Positions 21,690 to 34,025 of a stretch of DNA of 64,000 nt are shown here, piece after piece (positions within the stretch are counted from its first letter, which is position 1; each line of letters begins with the position of its first letter). Under the pieces are notes generated by a model. It did not search any database and was not told the origin of the DNA. It worked only from the letters and a program-made list of their open reading frames with translations. The stretch is from positions 58,188,529 through 58,252,528 of the forward strand of contig CM053270.1 of NCBI GenBank assembly GCA_028583415.1, in the 5' to 3' direction. Both the position numbers and the translations under genes were made by a program. Source of the DNA: Protea cynaroides. Lineage: Eukaryota > Streptophyta > Magnoliopsida > Proteales > Proteaceae.

Positions 21690-23990
21690 TGTCATACCCT
21701 GATTCTGCACCAACCAGAATGGTGTGATGAACCGTCAATAAACCAACGGTTCAACCAGGATCTTGAATAGGCTATCCCCACCATGTTAAACCAAAACACA
21801 TTCCACATTAATCAGAGATAATAAAGTAAATAGCGAAAATCTTACAAATAATGAACTGAGGTCTAGTCATGATAAATAATTAATATTTCATTTATCTCCA
21901 CGTAACCAAAACATAATTTCATACATATTACAAATATCCAAATACAAAAATTAAACTCTAAGCGTATCCACAGTGAAACGCTCGCTTAACGAATCATAAT
22001 AGTCCTCCACAACTTTCTCATCATAGCCGCCACATGTTCATATTTTGGTATGTCGACATAATCTTCAACCGTAATACCTGCAACATAAGAAACTAAAAAG
22101 AATTGCGCGCGTGAGGGTCAGCTCTCCAACTTGAGCTCAATGAGTAAACAAAACAATGCAACAAACATATGCATGCATTCAATTCATATCTTTGGTCTGG
22201 TTATAAGTTTGTAATGTGCAATAGAAATGATAGGTGGTCACTGCACCTCTATACACGAATGTGTGGAACCGTCCAATGGATCAAACACCATTGCCGCCCC
22301 CACATGCACCCACCATGGAATAGAGATAGAGCTAAAGTGCTTAGGACCGCACCGCATCACACTTCCCCTGATGCTCTACCCATACCAACACTTAAGCCCC
22401 TACTGGTGAGGGCTTGCAAACTAGGCTCGCAACTAACCAATCCTAATGTCAAACAGTGTATCCAAGGCCTCACCCCAACATCCCTCAATACGTCCATAGA
22501 GATAGAGCTAAAGCCCCCAGTAGATTTAGAGACTACACGGTCCGAGACCACCTCCCCTGATGCCCTACGGCGTAATAGTTCTAATAAGATAATGGCGATA
22601 CGACGATGTTAGTGGACAAGACTTGAGTAGAGATAGAGCTAGAGTCTGGTGACCAGGATGAACCACAGTGTCACGTCCTCTCCCTGATGCTCCACTCGCA
22701 TCAAGTACACTAACCACACACATACATTCACATGCCTATTCCTAGTATCATCATCATCATCATGTTATAATAAACGAAATTAAATATGCATGAACAGTAA
22801 TAACAAGAATAGTAGATGACATGTGATATGTACATTATAATCATACAATCATACAATCATACATGGAATTGGACTCAATAAATAAAAATAATTTATTATT
22901 AGCCAACTAGTTTATGTCTTGTTCCCTCACCTTTGGTTGAGCATAAATCCTCGTTCAAGCTTTATGAATCACTTTTAAATCAGTAGAAAGGCCTAACAAG
23001 TCGATAGATTTTAATTAGAATTAATTCTAATAAATTTAGACTAACCTAAATCGTAGGGTCGCAGGTAGGGTAGCACCTAGGGTAGCAGTTTTTTACGACC
23101 CTAGGGTGTAGGGTCGGACGTGGGGTCGGATACCATCGACCCTACGTGCGATCACACCCTTCCTGGAACTTCCCGAGGGCATGCTGTCGATCCTGTGATC
23201 TTGTAGGGTCAGATATCATTCGACCCTAAGTGCGACCACACGTATTCTGAGTCGACCTTTCATTCTAAAGTCCATTCTTTCATGTTTGGATCCTTTGGCT
23301 TACTTTCATGGTCCATTCTGTGATTGTTCTATGGCTCAAAACTACAAGTTATACACTATTCATAGTCCATAATGATTTTCTCCATGAAATCTCTTGAAAC
23401 TTGTCCATGGATGGATGATTTGGGTTTCACCTAATCCTATGTTCTTCATAACTATTCTATGATCTCTTATTCAGGTGAAGAATTAGGTTCATACCTTTAT
23501 TCAGAGGTTTCTCAGAACTTCCTTCTCTTCCTTAGTCTTTTCTTCAAGTTCCTTCTCTTTCTCTTTCTCTCACTTTCAATTAGGGTTGTAAAGGAGTGAA
23601 AGAGACTAAGCGACGTCCTATTTATAGAGAAAAACCCTCCATAATAAGTCCCAATGAGTTTAGGAAAGATCCCCTTAGAATTAGAAAAGTTTCCTAATTT
23701 TTGGTTTCTGTCTGTCATCGTAGGGTCGAACGTAGGGTCGCAGGATCCGTCGACCCTACACTTCTTAGTCATCCGACCCTACGACTAAAAAGTCATGGGT
23801 TGGAGTTCTGTTGAGGTGGGGTCGACCCTACCTGTTTAGGCATGCTACCCTACCCTCGCATTTACTGTTTTTGGGTTAGACTCATACCTGGTCTTGTGAT
23901 TTCTTCGCACACTTGGTCTACTTGGCTCGACCATGATAGGTAGACCTGGTACAAGGTGGTAAGACCGGTTAGTTCGATACGGGTCTTACA
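21690..23990 (-). repeat. Element Z 5' LTR
   Basis: 2301 bp, paired with 13966-16270. Differences by eye are a few per cent, which suggests a fairly recent insertion. Confidence 0.93.
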
Positions 23991-23995
23991 CCCTA

Positions 23996-25207
23996 TAAGT
24001 TTGAACCAGAGCCAACTCAAACTAGTGTAGTCAAAAGTAAACTAAACCAGATTAAGGACTTAGACTTAGACCGACTCAAACCAGACCTAAATTGACTAAA
24101 CTCTAACACCAGAACCTGAGCTGGCCGTACCAGCCCAGAACCAAATAGAAAAGACAAATTCTAAATGCCCAAATCTGGGCTGGTTTGGACCAGCCCAGAA
24201 CCAACCGAACTAGACTTCTAAAGAAACTAAAGTCTAGGTTGACCCGAACAGACCCAAAAAAACCTAGATCATATTTAAATCTGACCGAACCAAAGCCTCA
24301 CCAAAACAAATCAGAACCGAAACAACCTGAACCCACCCAGATTCGGATTAACACACTATGCAACAAACATAAGCCTAAACTTGACCTAGACCTGGACATT
24401 AATATGCAAAAACCTATCTCAGCTAGAAACAACAATTTGTAGAACCACCCTTATCAAGTTCAAAAGGGGAATAAAGGGAAAGGAGTGGTCAAGAACCCCA
24501 CCCCTTAAATTGCAGCCATTCGGGAATGCCAAGAGAAGGTGCAGAACTTTTACAGTTAAAGCAAAATGTAGAGCAAAAAAGAAAATCACATATATTGAGA
24601 AAAGGAACAAAGGAAATTAACATAGAAAGGATGAAGGAACATGAAACCATGACAGAGAGAAAGCAATCCATACTACCACTCATCCGAATATGTTGAACAG
24701 ACAAAACATAAAGATGCAACTCAAGTAAACATTGAGTATATCCGATTAGAGAAGAGTTCAATGATGCTCAGTTTAACACATAATATGTATCTGAAGGGGA
24801 GCATATGGATCATAAAAAGATTGGACTTAGTTTAAACACTAAACCATAGAAAAAAGCTTGATCTAACATTAATATTGATAAAATCGGGTGGGCTTCCTGA
24901 TGAGATCTAGTAGAAAAAACCGACTAAATTGGCAGAAACAATAACTCCAGGCCAAACCCAAATCGAGAATGCAATCCCCATATTTACATCAGTGGCATTC
25001 ATGTTAGTCCCTACCAAGCCCTCAACACTATTGTGGCAAACAGACTAGCAAACTTAGACTAAAAAAAAAATGAAGATAAGAAGGAAATTAATGTTTACAG
25101 CAGGAACCATAGATGAAAGAGAGAAGAGAGAACAAAATTACACATACAAGAGTCATTCTCAGTACGCAGGTAGAGAATAAATAGGTGAAGAAAGTGACGA
25201 AACTTAC
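23996..25207. other. Right flank of element Z; possible intron
   Basis: 23996-24340 is the other half of the degenerate AACCAGA tract split by Z. The rest is AT-rich with no recognisable exon. If the exon at 25208-25294 is real, this would be its first intron and Z would lie inside it. Confidence 0.35.
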
Positions 25208-25294
25208 CTGGATCTGAACCGATGAACAGTTACGGCTGGCCTTGTTTTTCTCTCTCACTTGCGACAGTGGTAGTGCTGTTCTTTCTTCCTCCAT
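25208..25294 (-). CDS. Candidate first coding exon, unknown gene
   Basis: ATG at 25292-25294 opens a 29-codon frame, MEEERTALPLSQVREKNKAS and nine more residues, ending exactly at a consensus donor CAG|GTAAGT (25201-25208). Upstream on the minus strand the sequence is CT-rich, as in plant 5' leaders. I do not recognise the peptide and found no second exon before element Z. It could be the start of a gene with a large Z-containing intron, a gene broken by Z, or a non-coding transcript. Confidence 0.3.
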
Positions 25295-25681
25295 GGCGAT
25301 GGCGGCATTGCTAGTTTTCTCTTTCCTCCGATTTTTGGCGATTAAAACCCCTCTGCTCAGCTGTTTCCTCTCACTCACTCGCCTATTCACTCCGCCGTTC
25401 TCTCTCTGCCTCCCTTTTCTCCAATAGCTGACAACCTCCACTTGTTGCCCTCCCATCTTCTTCTACTTCTTCTCTTCTCTACTCCATCCACTCTTTTCGG
25501 TTCCAAAAATCTCCCTTAGTAGGTTTTTTTTCACGGGGTTTTTATGGCTACAGGTGGGTGGTTCAAGGATGGGAGGTGGTGTGCTATCGATTTTGGGGGA
25601 GGAAATTTAGGGATGAGGGATGAGGTGTCAACCTCCCCCTCTTACACTCCAACTCTTTATCTGTTTCTCTTCTTCTTTCAC

Positions 25682-25812
<131 letters not shown>

Positions 25813-27544
25813 TTTTTTTATTAATTTATTTTCTAAAAGTTTTATTTTTATTATACCTAAAATGATAAAATTGCCCCTCTCCCATTACACATGATGACGT
25901 AACGAGAGAGAGAAATCCTGCAGGGCAAAACTGGGTCCTGATAGCAAGATTGGAGATCACCAGTGCGTAGACAAAGTCCTCAATAGTAGTACTTGTATCA
26001 TCAACTAAAAAGAGAATACGATCGTGGGGTGAGCTCTACAACTTGAGCTTAGTGAGAAATAGTACATGCAAGTAGGCAAAAATACATGAGATGACATTTA
26101 AGATTTGGTCTGGTATAATATTTGTTATACGCTACGGAAGAAATCAACTACACTCCCAGAGCTCGTCCAACTTTCCATGCGTGAGAGTGAATGTAAGACC
26201 CGCACTCCGTAAACCCGGTCTAAACCTTGGTTTTGTGTCGTAGCAGGTCTTCCGATCATCACCGGGCCAGACGGGACGAGCGGATGACAAACAGGTACGA
26301 AATCGAATCAAAGACGGTCAAATATTCATCATTTTATGTTGACCGGTCGATGGTACCGGTCGATCGGACAGCTTTGCACAGCCGAGTACGGAGATCCGGA
26401 ATTGGATTTCTGTGGGTCTCATTTTCCTAAACCCTAATGCCTGAACTTTCCTAATCCTAATAGGGTTACTAAACCCTAATTTTAGCCTATATAAACACCC
26501 TTAAGCCTCCTCAAATCCTTTCCATTGTCTCTCACAAACCCTAAAGAAGAGAAGGAGGTTGGAAAGGAGAAGGAGCTAGGAAGAAGAAGGAGGTGTCGCC
26601 ATTACCGTTCGACGATGCTCACGTTACGCCAGTTAACGGTAAGTGTTTTAATCATTCTTCTTACCCTATGATAGTTATAGGGGTGGATCAATACCATGCA
26701 AAGTAGGTATTGATCTAAAACCCTAACTGGACCTTAAAACCCTAATTTGCCAGTGAACCTTATATTCGAGTTCCGAGATGATATTCATCGAAATAAGACT
26801 TGAATGAGTTGGGGATAACTCTTAAAGATTAGATTTAGAATGGATAGGGGAAACCCTAAAAATCTATGGAGATTGATCGACGGTAGTCGAAAAACCCAAA
26901 GTATGGTCTTCCGGAGACATACCGGTCGACTATACCGGTAGCACCCTGTGCGACCGGTATGTTGCCACCGGTACCTTCCGGGAGGCTGGTCTGTGGGGAC
27001 CGGCTGACCATACCGGTCGCCAGTCTTCCCCACAGAGCTGCGACCGGTACATGCCACCGGTCAGCTCTGTGAGGGTATTTTGTAACCATGTTGGTTTTCG
27101 ACCAACGTGAAACCTTAAGAAAACTATTCTAATGAAACCCTAATAATATTGTAGGACTTTGTGACTTTCCGTTTGGATCTTGCGACATGGAGCAAGCTAA
27201 CAAATGAGCGTCAGGTAAGGGAATCTGACCTAAACCTAATAATTAATGGACAGTAAGTCGATGTTAATCACCTGATTATATGTGATGTGATGTTTGTGCA
27301 TATTCACATGCCATCTTTTAATTTCAGCTATTACTGTTCATGCATTGATAGGATGTGATTGTTAAGCATGTGATTGTTTTCGTTAGTATGTGGAGTGGGG
27401 CATGGGCTTGGGATCGCTCCTCACACTAGCACTTTTGTAGTATTCTGTCTTAACATGCTTGGTACGGGTGGGGCATCAGGGGAAGGTCGTGGTACGGTGG
27501 TCTCCGATGTTGATGCTGGCCTTGCCATTGTTATGTGGCACTGT

Positions 27545-29878
27545 TGTAAGACCCGCACTCTGAAAACCCGGTCTAACCTTGGTTTTGTATCGTGACAGGT
27601 CTTCCGATCATCACCGAGCCAGACGGGGCAAGCGGATAACAGCATACGAAATCGGACCGGGTGGACCAATTATACCTGGTTTAGGTATACCGGTCGATGG
27701 TACCGGATGATGGTACCGGTCGACCGGGTATGGCCACGCAGCTATGTGCGGGAATTTGGAAATTGGTCTCGCGGGTCCCGCTTTCCTGATTTCGAATCCT
27801 AGAAGTTTCCTAATCCTAGTAGGGTTACTAAACCCTATTTCTAGCCTATAAATACACCCTTAAACCCCTCAAATCCTTTCCATTATCTCTCACAAACCCT
27901 AGAGAAGAGAAAGAGCTTGGAAAGGAGAAGGAGCTACGAAGAAGAAGGAGGTGCCGCCATTACCGTTTGACGAAGCTCACGCTACGCCTGTCAACGGTAA
28001 GTGTTTGAACCCCTCTTCTTACCCTATGTTAGTTGTGTGGGTGGATCAATACCATGCAAAGTAGGTATTGATCTAAAACCCTAAATTGGCCAATAAACCC
28101 TAAGTTGCCGTCAAACCCTAGATTTGAGTTTCGAGATGATATTCATCGAAACGAGACTTGAACGAGTTGGGGATAACTTTAACTCAAAGCCTAGACTTAG
28201 AATGGATAGAAGAAACCCTGAAAATCCGTGGAGGATGATCGACGGCAGTCGAAGAACCCATGTATGGTCTTCCGGAGACATACCGGTCGACTATACCGGC
28301 TGCACATAGTGCAACCGGTATGTTACACCGCTACCTCCGGGAGGTGGTTTGTGGGGGACCGCCGACCATACCGGTCGCCAGTTTTCCCACGAGCCGCGAC
28401 CGGTACATGCCACCGGGTCGGCCTCGTGAGGGTATTTTGTGATCTCTGTTGGTTTCCGACCAACATGAAACCTTAAATAATATATTCTAATGAAACCCTA
28501 ATATGATGTAGGACTCTGTGACTTATCGTTTGGATCTTGCGACGTGGAGCAAGTAATCGAACAAGCGCCGGTAAGGGAATCTGACCTAAACCTAATAATT
28601 AATGGACAGTAAATCGTTGTTAATCATTGAATATCTATGATGTGATGTTTGTGCATATTCACGTGCCATCCTTACTTTCAGTTATTATTATTATTGTTCA
28701 TGCATTCATAGGATGTGATTGTTAGGCATGTGATTGTTTTCGTTGGTGTGTGGAGTGGGGCATGGGCCTGGATCGCTCTTCACACCGGCACTTTTTGTAG
28801 TATTCTATCTTAACATGCTTGGTACGGTGGGGTATCGGGGGAAGATCGTGGGTACGGTGGTCTCCGATATTGATGTTGTCCCGGCCATCGTTGGGTGGTA
28901 CCGAGGATTCCGAGTCGACGCCGGCTTGTCCACGATGCTTTAGCTCTATCTCTATGCCGTAGGGGAGTTATGTTGGGATAGGGTCTACTGCGTATTGTTT
29001 CTATCCTAGTGGGTTAGTTCGGATAGGGTATCGGGGGAGGTGAGGTTTGGTGGTCTCCGACCCGGCCGCACGCCCAGCTCTATCTCTATGCCGTAGACGG
29101 CCGGGCCGGGATAGAGCATACATTGTTGACATATAGGATTGGTTAGTTGCGAGCCCGGTTTGAGCCCGGCCGAGAGGCTTAGGTACCCGGTATGGGTAGA
29201 GTATCGGGGAGGTGCGGGTATACCTTAGCTCTATCTCTATTCCATGATGGGTGCATGTGGGTTGGTGGTAGTGTGATTCCGGCGACGCCACACACTCGGT
29301 ATAGAGGTGCGGGGGGCCACCAAACCTTTCTATAGCACATTGCAAACTTAAAACCGGACCACAAAGATAAAATTGATTGTTACTCATGCATAATATTGTG
29401 AAACCGTCGATTGTCTTATCGAGCTGTGTTGTGAACTCACCCTTTGTGCACATCTTGTTTTAGATCCGGATGCAAAGTTATACCGTGGATGATTACGTAA
29501 AACGCCGGAGCGTATGGTGGTGCGCGCGTTGGACATACGGAGCAGACGAGGACGAGCATGACGTTTCATGCGAGTGCCCTTTCGCGTGTACTGTGATTGT
29601 TTTATTTATTTATTTCAATTATTTTGATTGGATTAAAGGGATGTAATGATATTATTTTTTATGTGTTTGATTTTGAATAATGGGATATTTATTTAAATTA
29701 TCAATAAATACTCGGTTCATTCTATTTAAAGTCTTCACCGTATATTTATATTCGATTGTGGTTATGTGTAATTGGTTTGTATGGGTGGACACGGCCTATT
29801 CGGGATCCCGGTGTGGAACCGTTGGTTCAATGACGGTTCACTCACACCGTTCGGTTGGATCGGAATTGGGGTGTGACA
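27545..29878 (+). repeat. Element B 5' LTR
   Basis: 2334 bp, TGTAAGACCCGCAC to GGGGTGTGACA, paired with 38266-40614. It holds two clusters of ACCGGTCGA-type palindromic words (27685-27730 and 28275-28410) and three AGCTCTATCTCTAT motifs (28941, 29072, 29227). Confidence 0.92.
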
Positions 29879-29881
29879 ACT

Positions 29882-29892
29882 TGGTATCGAGC
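29882..29892 (+). promoter_or_regulatory. Element B primer binding site (one base short)
   Basis: TGGTATCGAGC follows the LTR end after three bases. The standard initiator-Met PBS has CAGAGC where this reads CGAGC; the missing A is one more case of the CAG-to-CG pattern in this region. Confidence 0.8.
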
Positions 29893-30189
29893 CTCGGGCT
29901 CTGTTCCAACAAACCATGCCGCACATAACGGGTCGATGAACCGAAGTTAGGAAAGTTTAAAAATCTTAATACAAACACACCCTAAGCATTGTTTGATACC
30001 TGAGACGGATTAAGAAAGAGAATAATGTACTATTCTAAATATGAAACTTAATTGTGCACATATACTAGTTAGGAAAGACCATGAAACTTTCATTAAATAG
30101 AAAATTGTATCAAATGTAATAGTGCTCGAGGCACAATCCACAAACCGGAAAGTTACCCTATTATATAAACATCATATGAAAAGAAAAGT

Positions 30190-31450
30190 AAATGGAAAAT
30201 CATGGGGGTAGGAGGCCCGAGAGGAATGGGGTCCGCTATATCATAGTCCCGCTCGATGCGACCCTAAGCCAATGCACCCGGGTCCCGAGTCACCCGAGAC
30301 CACGAGCCAGCGCCCCAACTCCCCGACCCATCGCGCCGAGACTCCGGGATGACCCTCTAGGGTGTCCCCGATCTCGAAACATACTCAACACCGAGTCGGG
30401 AGGGGCTGAGATGGCCCAGCCGTGGGAACGGATGGTGGTGGTACAAGTGGAGGCCGTGGGGCAGGCACCGGTGCTTCCCCAACTACATCGTCATCATCAT
30501 CATCCCCCATCTCGCCGCATAGGCCGCATTACCGCGGCCGCCGCCGGCCGCTACTCTCCCAAGTGGACGAGGGCGAGCCTCCAACTCGTCATCACTAACG
30601 GGCAGATCAACCATCTCGCATCCTATTTATCGCATCCCGGCCGATGCCGGAGGTCATGGAGTCCCTCGACGGCTACCTCCCTCGAAACTCACGCCCGGAC
30701 GGCGAAGAAGGAAAGTGACGAGAGGGCCATAGGGAAGGTTGCTGGCCCGACGGGCCACGCCGGGCCGATGCATAGTCCCGGATGATGAGGTAAGGAAGTG
30801 AGATCCGCTCTCCCGTGCGCACGCAATAGGTGACGTCCGGTGAGCCGGGACAACTCATTGTAGTGACCGCTCCGGGCACTATATCGCGGCCGGGATGATG
30901 CGGCCGTAGACCCGGGGTATAGGTCTCAAGCTAGCCGCCTTTATAGGAGCCCCGGGGTTGAGTATCCGATGCGCTATCTCCCGGCGCAAATCTTCGCTCA
31001 AGTAACCTTCGCCTTGGGGGCGCAAGTACACCAAATCTCCATCATTGGGAACCCCAAGCAGATCAGCCAACCGGGTGGGTGTTGAAGGAAATATGTACAC
31101 CCCGGACGTAACCGGTGATGCGTAGATCCCTTACACCGGTTCGGGTCTTCGACATCCCCTTCGAAGTTCCAAATTTGTATAAAAAGTGCTTGACCAGATT
31201 AGGGCGTGTAGTCTCGCGGTAGGAAATAACAGGGCAGCCAACCTAGAGCGCCAAAAGCCGTCTCTACATTGAACCGGTGCAATTGTCCCACGTTGACCCG
31301 GCGCCCGGATACAATACTCTTATCATCAAACCAGGAAAACCGAGCCTGAGCTTCCAAGGAGCGAAACCATAGCTCATCTAGCTGAGGAACTGGTGGAGAG
31401 GGAACCCGAGAACTAGAACCATATCTAAATAAATAGTCTGAGATGGCAGG
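30190..31450 (-). pseudogene. Antisense ORF of element B, putative plant transposon protein-like (PF20167-type)
   Basis: Read on the minus strand, 31438-31202 gives LDELWFRSLEAQARFSWFDD, then GRRVNVGQLHRFNVETAFGAL. It continues after one-base shifts as VRDLRITGYVRGVYISFNTH (about 31130-31070), LLGVPNDGDLVYLRP (31060-31010), REIAHRILNPGA, RVYGRIIPA and GERISLPYLIIRDYA (to about 30780). The layout resembles the putative-plant-transposon-protein domain found in many plant repeats: V-R-G-x-x-I-x-F, then L-L-G-V-P, then a late L-P-x-L-I. Several frameshifts and stops are present. It lies between the PBS and gag, opposite to the element's transcription. The open plus-strand frame 30192-30785 is its shadow. 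The domain call is from memory and needs a profile search. Confidence 0.4.
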
Positions 31451-31893
31451 TGGAAACGGTCGAAGGGGGTCGGAAGCATCATCGAGCCGAAAGCGCCTAG
31501 AAGAAGAGCAAGCCGAGCAAGACCAAAGTTAGAGAAACCAGCCCCGAAGTGGAGGGAGGAAACATGTCCCGAAGTACCCGACCAATTACCGGGACCACCT
31601 CACAGAATTCCGAGACCATAGTTACAAACTTGGTCTATCGGATGCAAGCTCAACAGTAAGGAATTTCGAGCGAGGTACTAAAGATGCTCGGTCGAGGTTT
31701 CGTTCCCGCCGGTAATAGGCCCGAGTCAGAGGAGTTAACACTACCCAACGGGTGCGAGTAGCCCAAGGCCAAGGGCCCAAGCACGGGAATGTACCACCAC
31801 CGCATCGGTTTCGTCGCCTGCTATCCAGGGCGTATCCGTATCCACCACCATGGTACGGAGCGGATACACGGGACAAGACGATCTTAGCAGTCG

Positions 31894-32700
31894 GTGGACG
31901 GATTCTTGAAGTTGAAACCGTCATCGCTCACCGGCGGGACGTGGAAACCATTGTGGCCAGCACAAGGGTTTCGAAATGGAAAAGAACTTCCGATTGATGA
32001 CGGCACCGAGGAGGAGAAGGTTCTATTTGCCACCCACATGCCGAGAGAGGACGCGAATGCTTGGTGGAATTCCACACGGGCATATTTGGAGAACCAATAC
32101 ACACTAGTGGACCGGGAAGTATTTAAAGCGGCTTTCTTCGACAAATATTTCCCGAAGAGCTTCAGAGATCAAATGGAGAGAGAGTTTCTCAACCCGCAAG
32201 AGGCTCGGCCGATCGTAGATGCATATCGGCCAGAGGTACGAAGAGCTGTTCTTCTTCGCACCGGCCAAGATGCGGGAAGAGGGAGACAAAGATACGTAGG
32301 TTCACCATGGGACTATGTGGAAGCATCAGAGAGCATCTTTTGGGTCCGGATAAGAAGACCTACAACGAGGCGCAGGTTGCGAGGGTGATAGAGTCCAAAT
32401 CGGAGGGACAAGCTTCTTCGCTTAGAACAGGGGAGTGAAGAGATCTGGCCGGAGAGAGCTCGGGTGGCGTAATACTAGATCATTCCGCCCATACAGGGGC
32501 AGACTACTACAAAGCACTGCGAAACAACCCGGCACCACTTGCCACAATTAGCCGACCCAACCCGAATATTAAGTGTTATAACGCCAGCAATCGGGACATG
32601 TTGCAAGGAACTGCACGCTACCTAAGAAGCAAGCTCCCCAAGAAGCCGAGTTTATGCAGGCCACCACCCGAAGAGGCAAACGGATCACCGATGTGGTAAC
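31894..32700 (+). pseudogene. Element B gag
   Basis: The frame from 31894 has DGFLKLKPSSLTGGTWKPLW, EEEKVLFATHMPREDANAWW and VFKAAFFDKYFPKSFRDQ, the core of the plant Ty3/gypsy capsid domain (retrotransposon gag family). From 32210 the frame is broken. At about 32572-32610 a CCHC zinc knuckle survives as C-Y-N ... G-H-V-A-R-N-C only if the frame is shifted. Gag would form the virus-like particle and package the RNA. Confidence 0.8.
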
Positions 32701-32819
32701 CGGGTACGACTTTATCCCTTACTAATTGGTTTATTCTTTCGCCACATGAGCATATAGAACTAAGGGGCAATATATTCCGGAGGAATTGTAAATGTAGCCG
32801 GGTTTACCCGCCGAGTATT

Positions 32820-34025
32820 ATTTGACTCGGGGCCACGCACCCTTTGTTTTCGTTTCTTTTGGGAAGCTGAATGGAGTTACCAATCAAGCGATTGAACCCC
32901 AGCTTGATAGTTCGCTCTCCACTAGGAGTCGAAGTGGCTTTGACCAAGTATTACGGATCATGTACTGTAAGTATCGAGGGCCGAGACTTAGAAGCAAGCC
33001 TAGTAATACTTGAGATGACAGATTTTGATGTCATTTTAGGAATGGATTGGCTAGGCCATCATTCGGCCGTCCTTTTATGTGGCGAAAGGAAGCTTATGCT
33101 TCCGACAAAGAGGGAAAGGATTATAGTTTCGTTGGGATTAAGCTATCTAGGAAGCGGAAGTTGATCCTCTCCGCCCTAAAGACTAAGAGATGCTTGGAGA
33201 AAGGGGGAGTGGGTTATCTCAGATCCGTGAGTCGACCTCACAGAGAGTCACTCAAGATGGAGGATATAGAGGTGGTTCGGGAGTTTCCGGATGTATTTCC
33301 GAAGATCTTCCGAGCTTACCACCGGACGGGGCTACAGAATTTGTGATAGATCTTATACCAGGTTCGGCTCTGGTGTCTAAAGCGCCATACAGGATGGCCC
33401 CAACCGAGTTAAAGGAGTTGAAGACCCAATTTCAAGAATTGCTGGATAAGGGATTCATACGACCTAGTATTTCGCCTTGGGGAGCACCTATGTTGTTTGT
33501 CAAGAAGAAAGATGGAAGTGTACGGCTATGTATTGACTATCGTGAGCTGAACAAGTTGACGATCAAGAATCAGTAATTCAAGAAGTGCGAGTTTTGGTCA
33601 AGGAAGTGGCTTTCTTGGGCCATGTTGTATCCGGAGACGGTATCAAGGTTGATCCAAGCAAGATGGCTGCTATAGTAGGATGGGAAGCACCAAAATCTGT
33701 TGCAGAGATTCGTAGTTTCCTTGGGTTGGCTGGTTATTATAGAAGATTCGTGGAAGATTACTCCAGGATCGCGGTTCCACTCACCCGATTGACCAAGAAG
33801 GGAGAAAAATTTATATGGACAGATGAGTGTGAGAAGTGCTTCCAGACTTTGAAGTCAAGACTTGTCTCCGCACCTATCCCGACCATCCCCGAACCAAGCG
33901 TACCGTTTACTCTATATACGGATGCTTAGGGGTTGGGTATTGGGTGTGTTCTGATGCAAGGAGAACAGGTGATCGCTTACGCATCAAGACAGTTAAAAGA
34001 GCATGAGAAGAACTATCCTACGCAT
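32820..34025 (+). pseudogene. Element B protease and reverse transcriptase with deleted catalytic core
   Basis: Protease end: TKYYGSCTVSIEGRDLEASL and FDVILGMDWLGHHS (32945-33065). The RT fingers follow: LPPDGATEFVIDLIPGSA, APYRMAPTELKELK and SVRLCIDYRELNKLTIKN (to about 33572). The next recognisable residues, after a TAA, are FKKCEFW and VAFLGHVVSGDGIKVDPSKM (33576 on), which belong to the RT connection. About 130 residues, including the palm with the Y/F-x-D-D box, are missing, as judged against element Z and the family. From 33690 IRSFLGLAGYYRRFVEDYSR and the first part of RNase H (FTLYTDA, then IAYASRQLKEHEKNYPTH) run to the insertion of solo LTR G at 34026. Confidence 0.85.

Larger units (their letters stand above)
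13966..23990 (-). mobile_element. Element Z: full-length Ty3/gypsy chromovirus (Tekay/Del-like), 10.0 kb
   Basis: Two LTRs of about 2.3 kb (13966-16270 and 21690-23990) bound a 5.4-kb interior. The element reads on the minus strand, so its 5' LTR is the right-hand one. LTRs start TGTAAGACCCG and end GTGTGACA (here GTATGACA in the 5' copy). CCCTA occurs directly outside both ends (13961-13965 and 23991-23995). A PBS to initiator Met tRNA and a polypurine tract sit at the expected places. The coding region has integrase, RNase H and reverse transcriptase signatures with stops and frameshifts, so the copy is dead. The order RT-RNase H-integrase plus a chromodomain-like tail makes it a chromovirus; the Tekay/Del placement rests on recalled similarity. 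Confidence 0.93.

Noticed and set aside
29882..29892. tRNA-like sequence at the element B PBS
   Set aside because: Only the primer-complementary 11-12 bases are present; there is no tRNA gene.
30192..30785. 198-codon plus-strand frame after the PBS of element B, at first taken for a gag leader
   Set aside because: The recognisable protein here is on the minus strand; the plus frame is rich in Arg/Pro/His as expected for a shadow.
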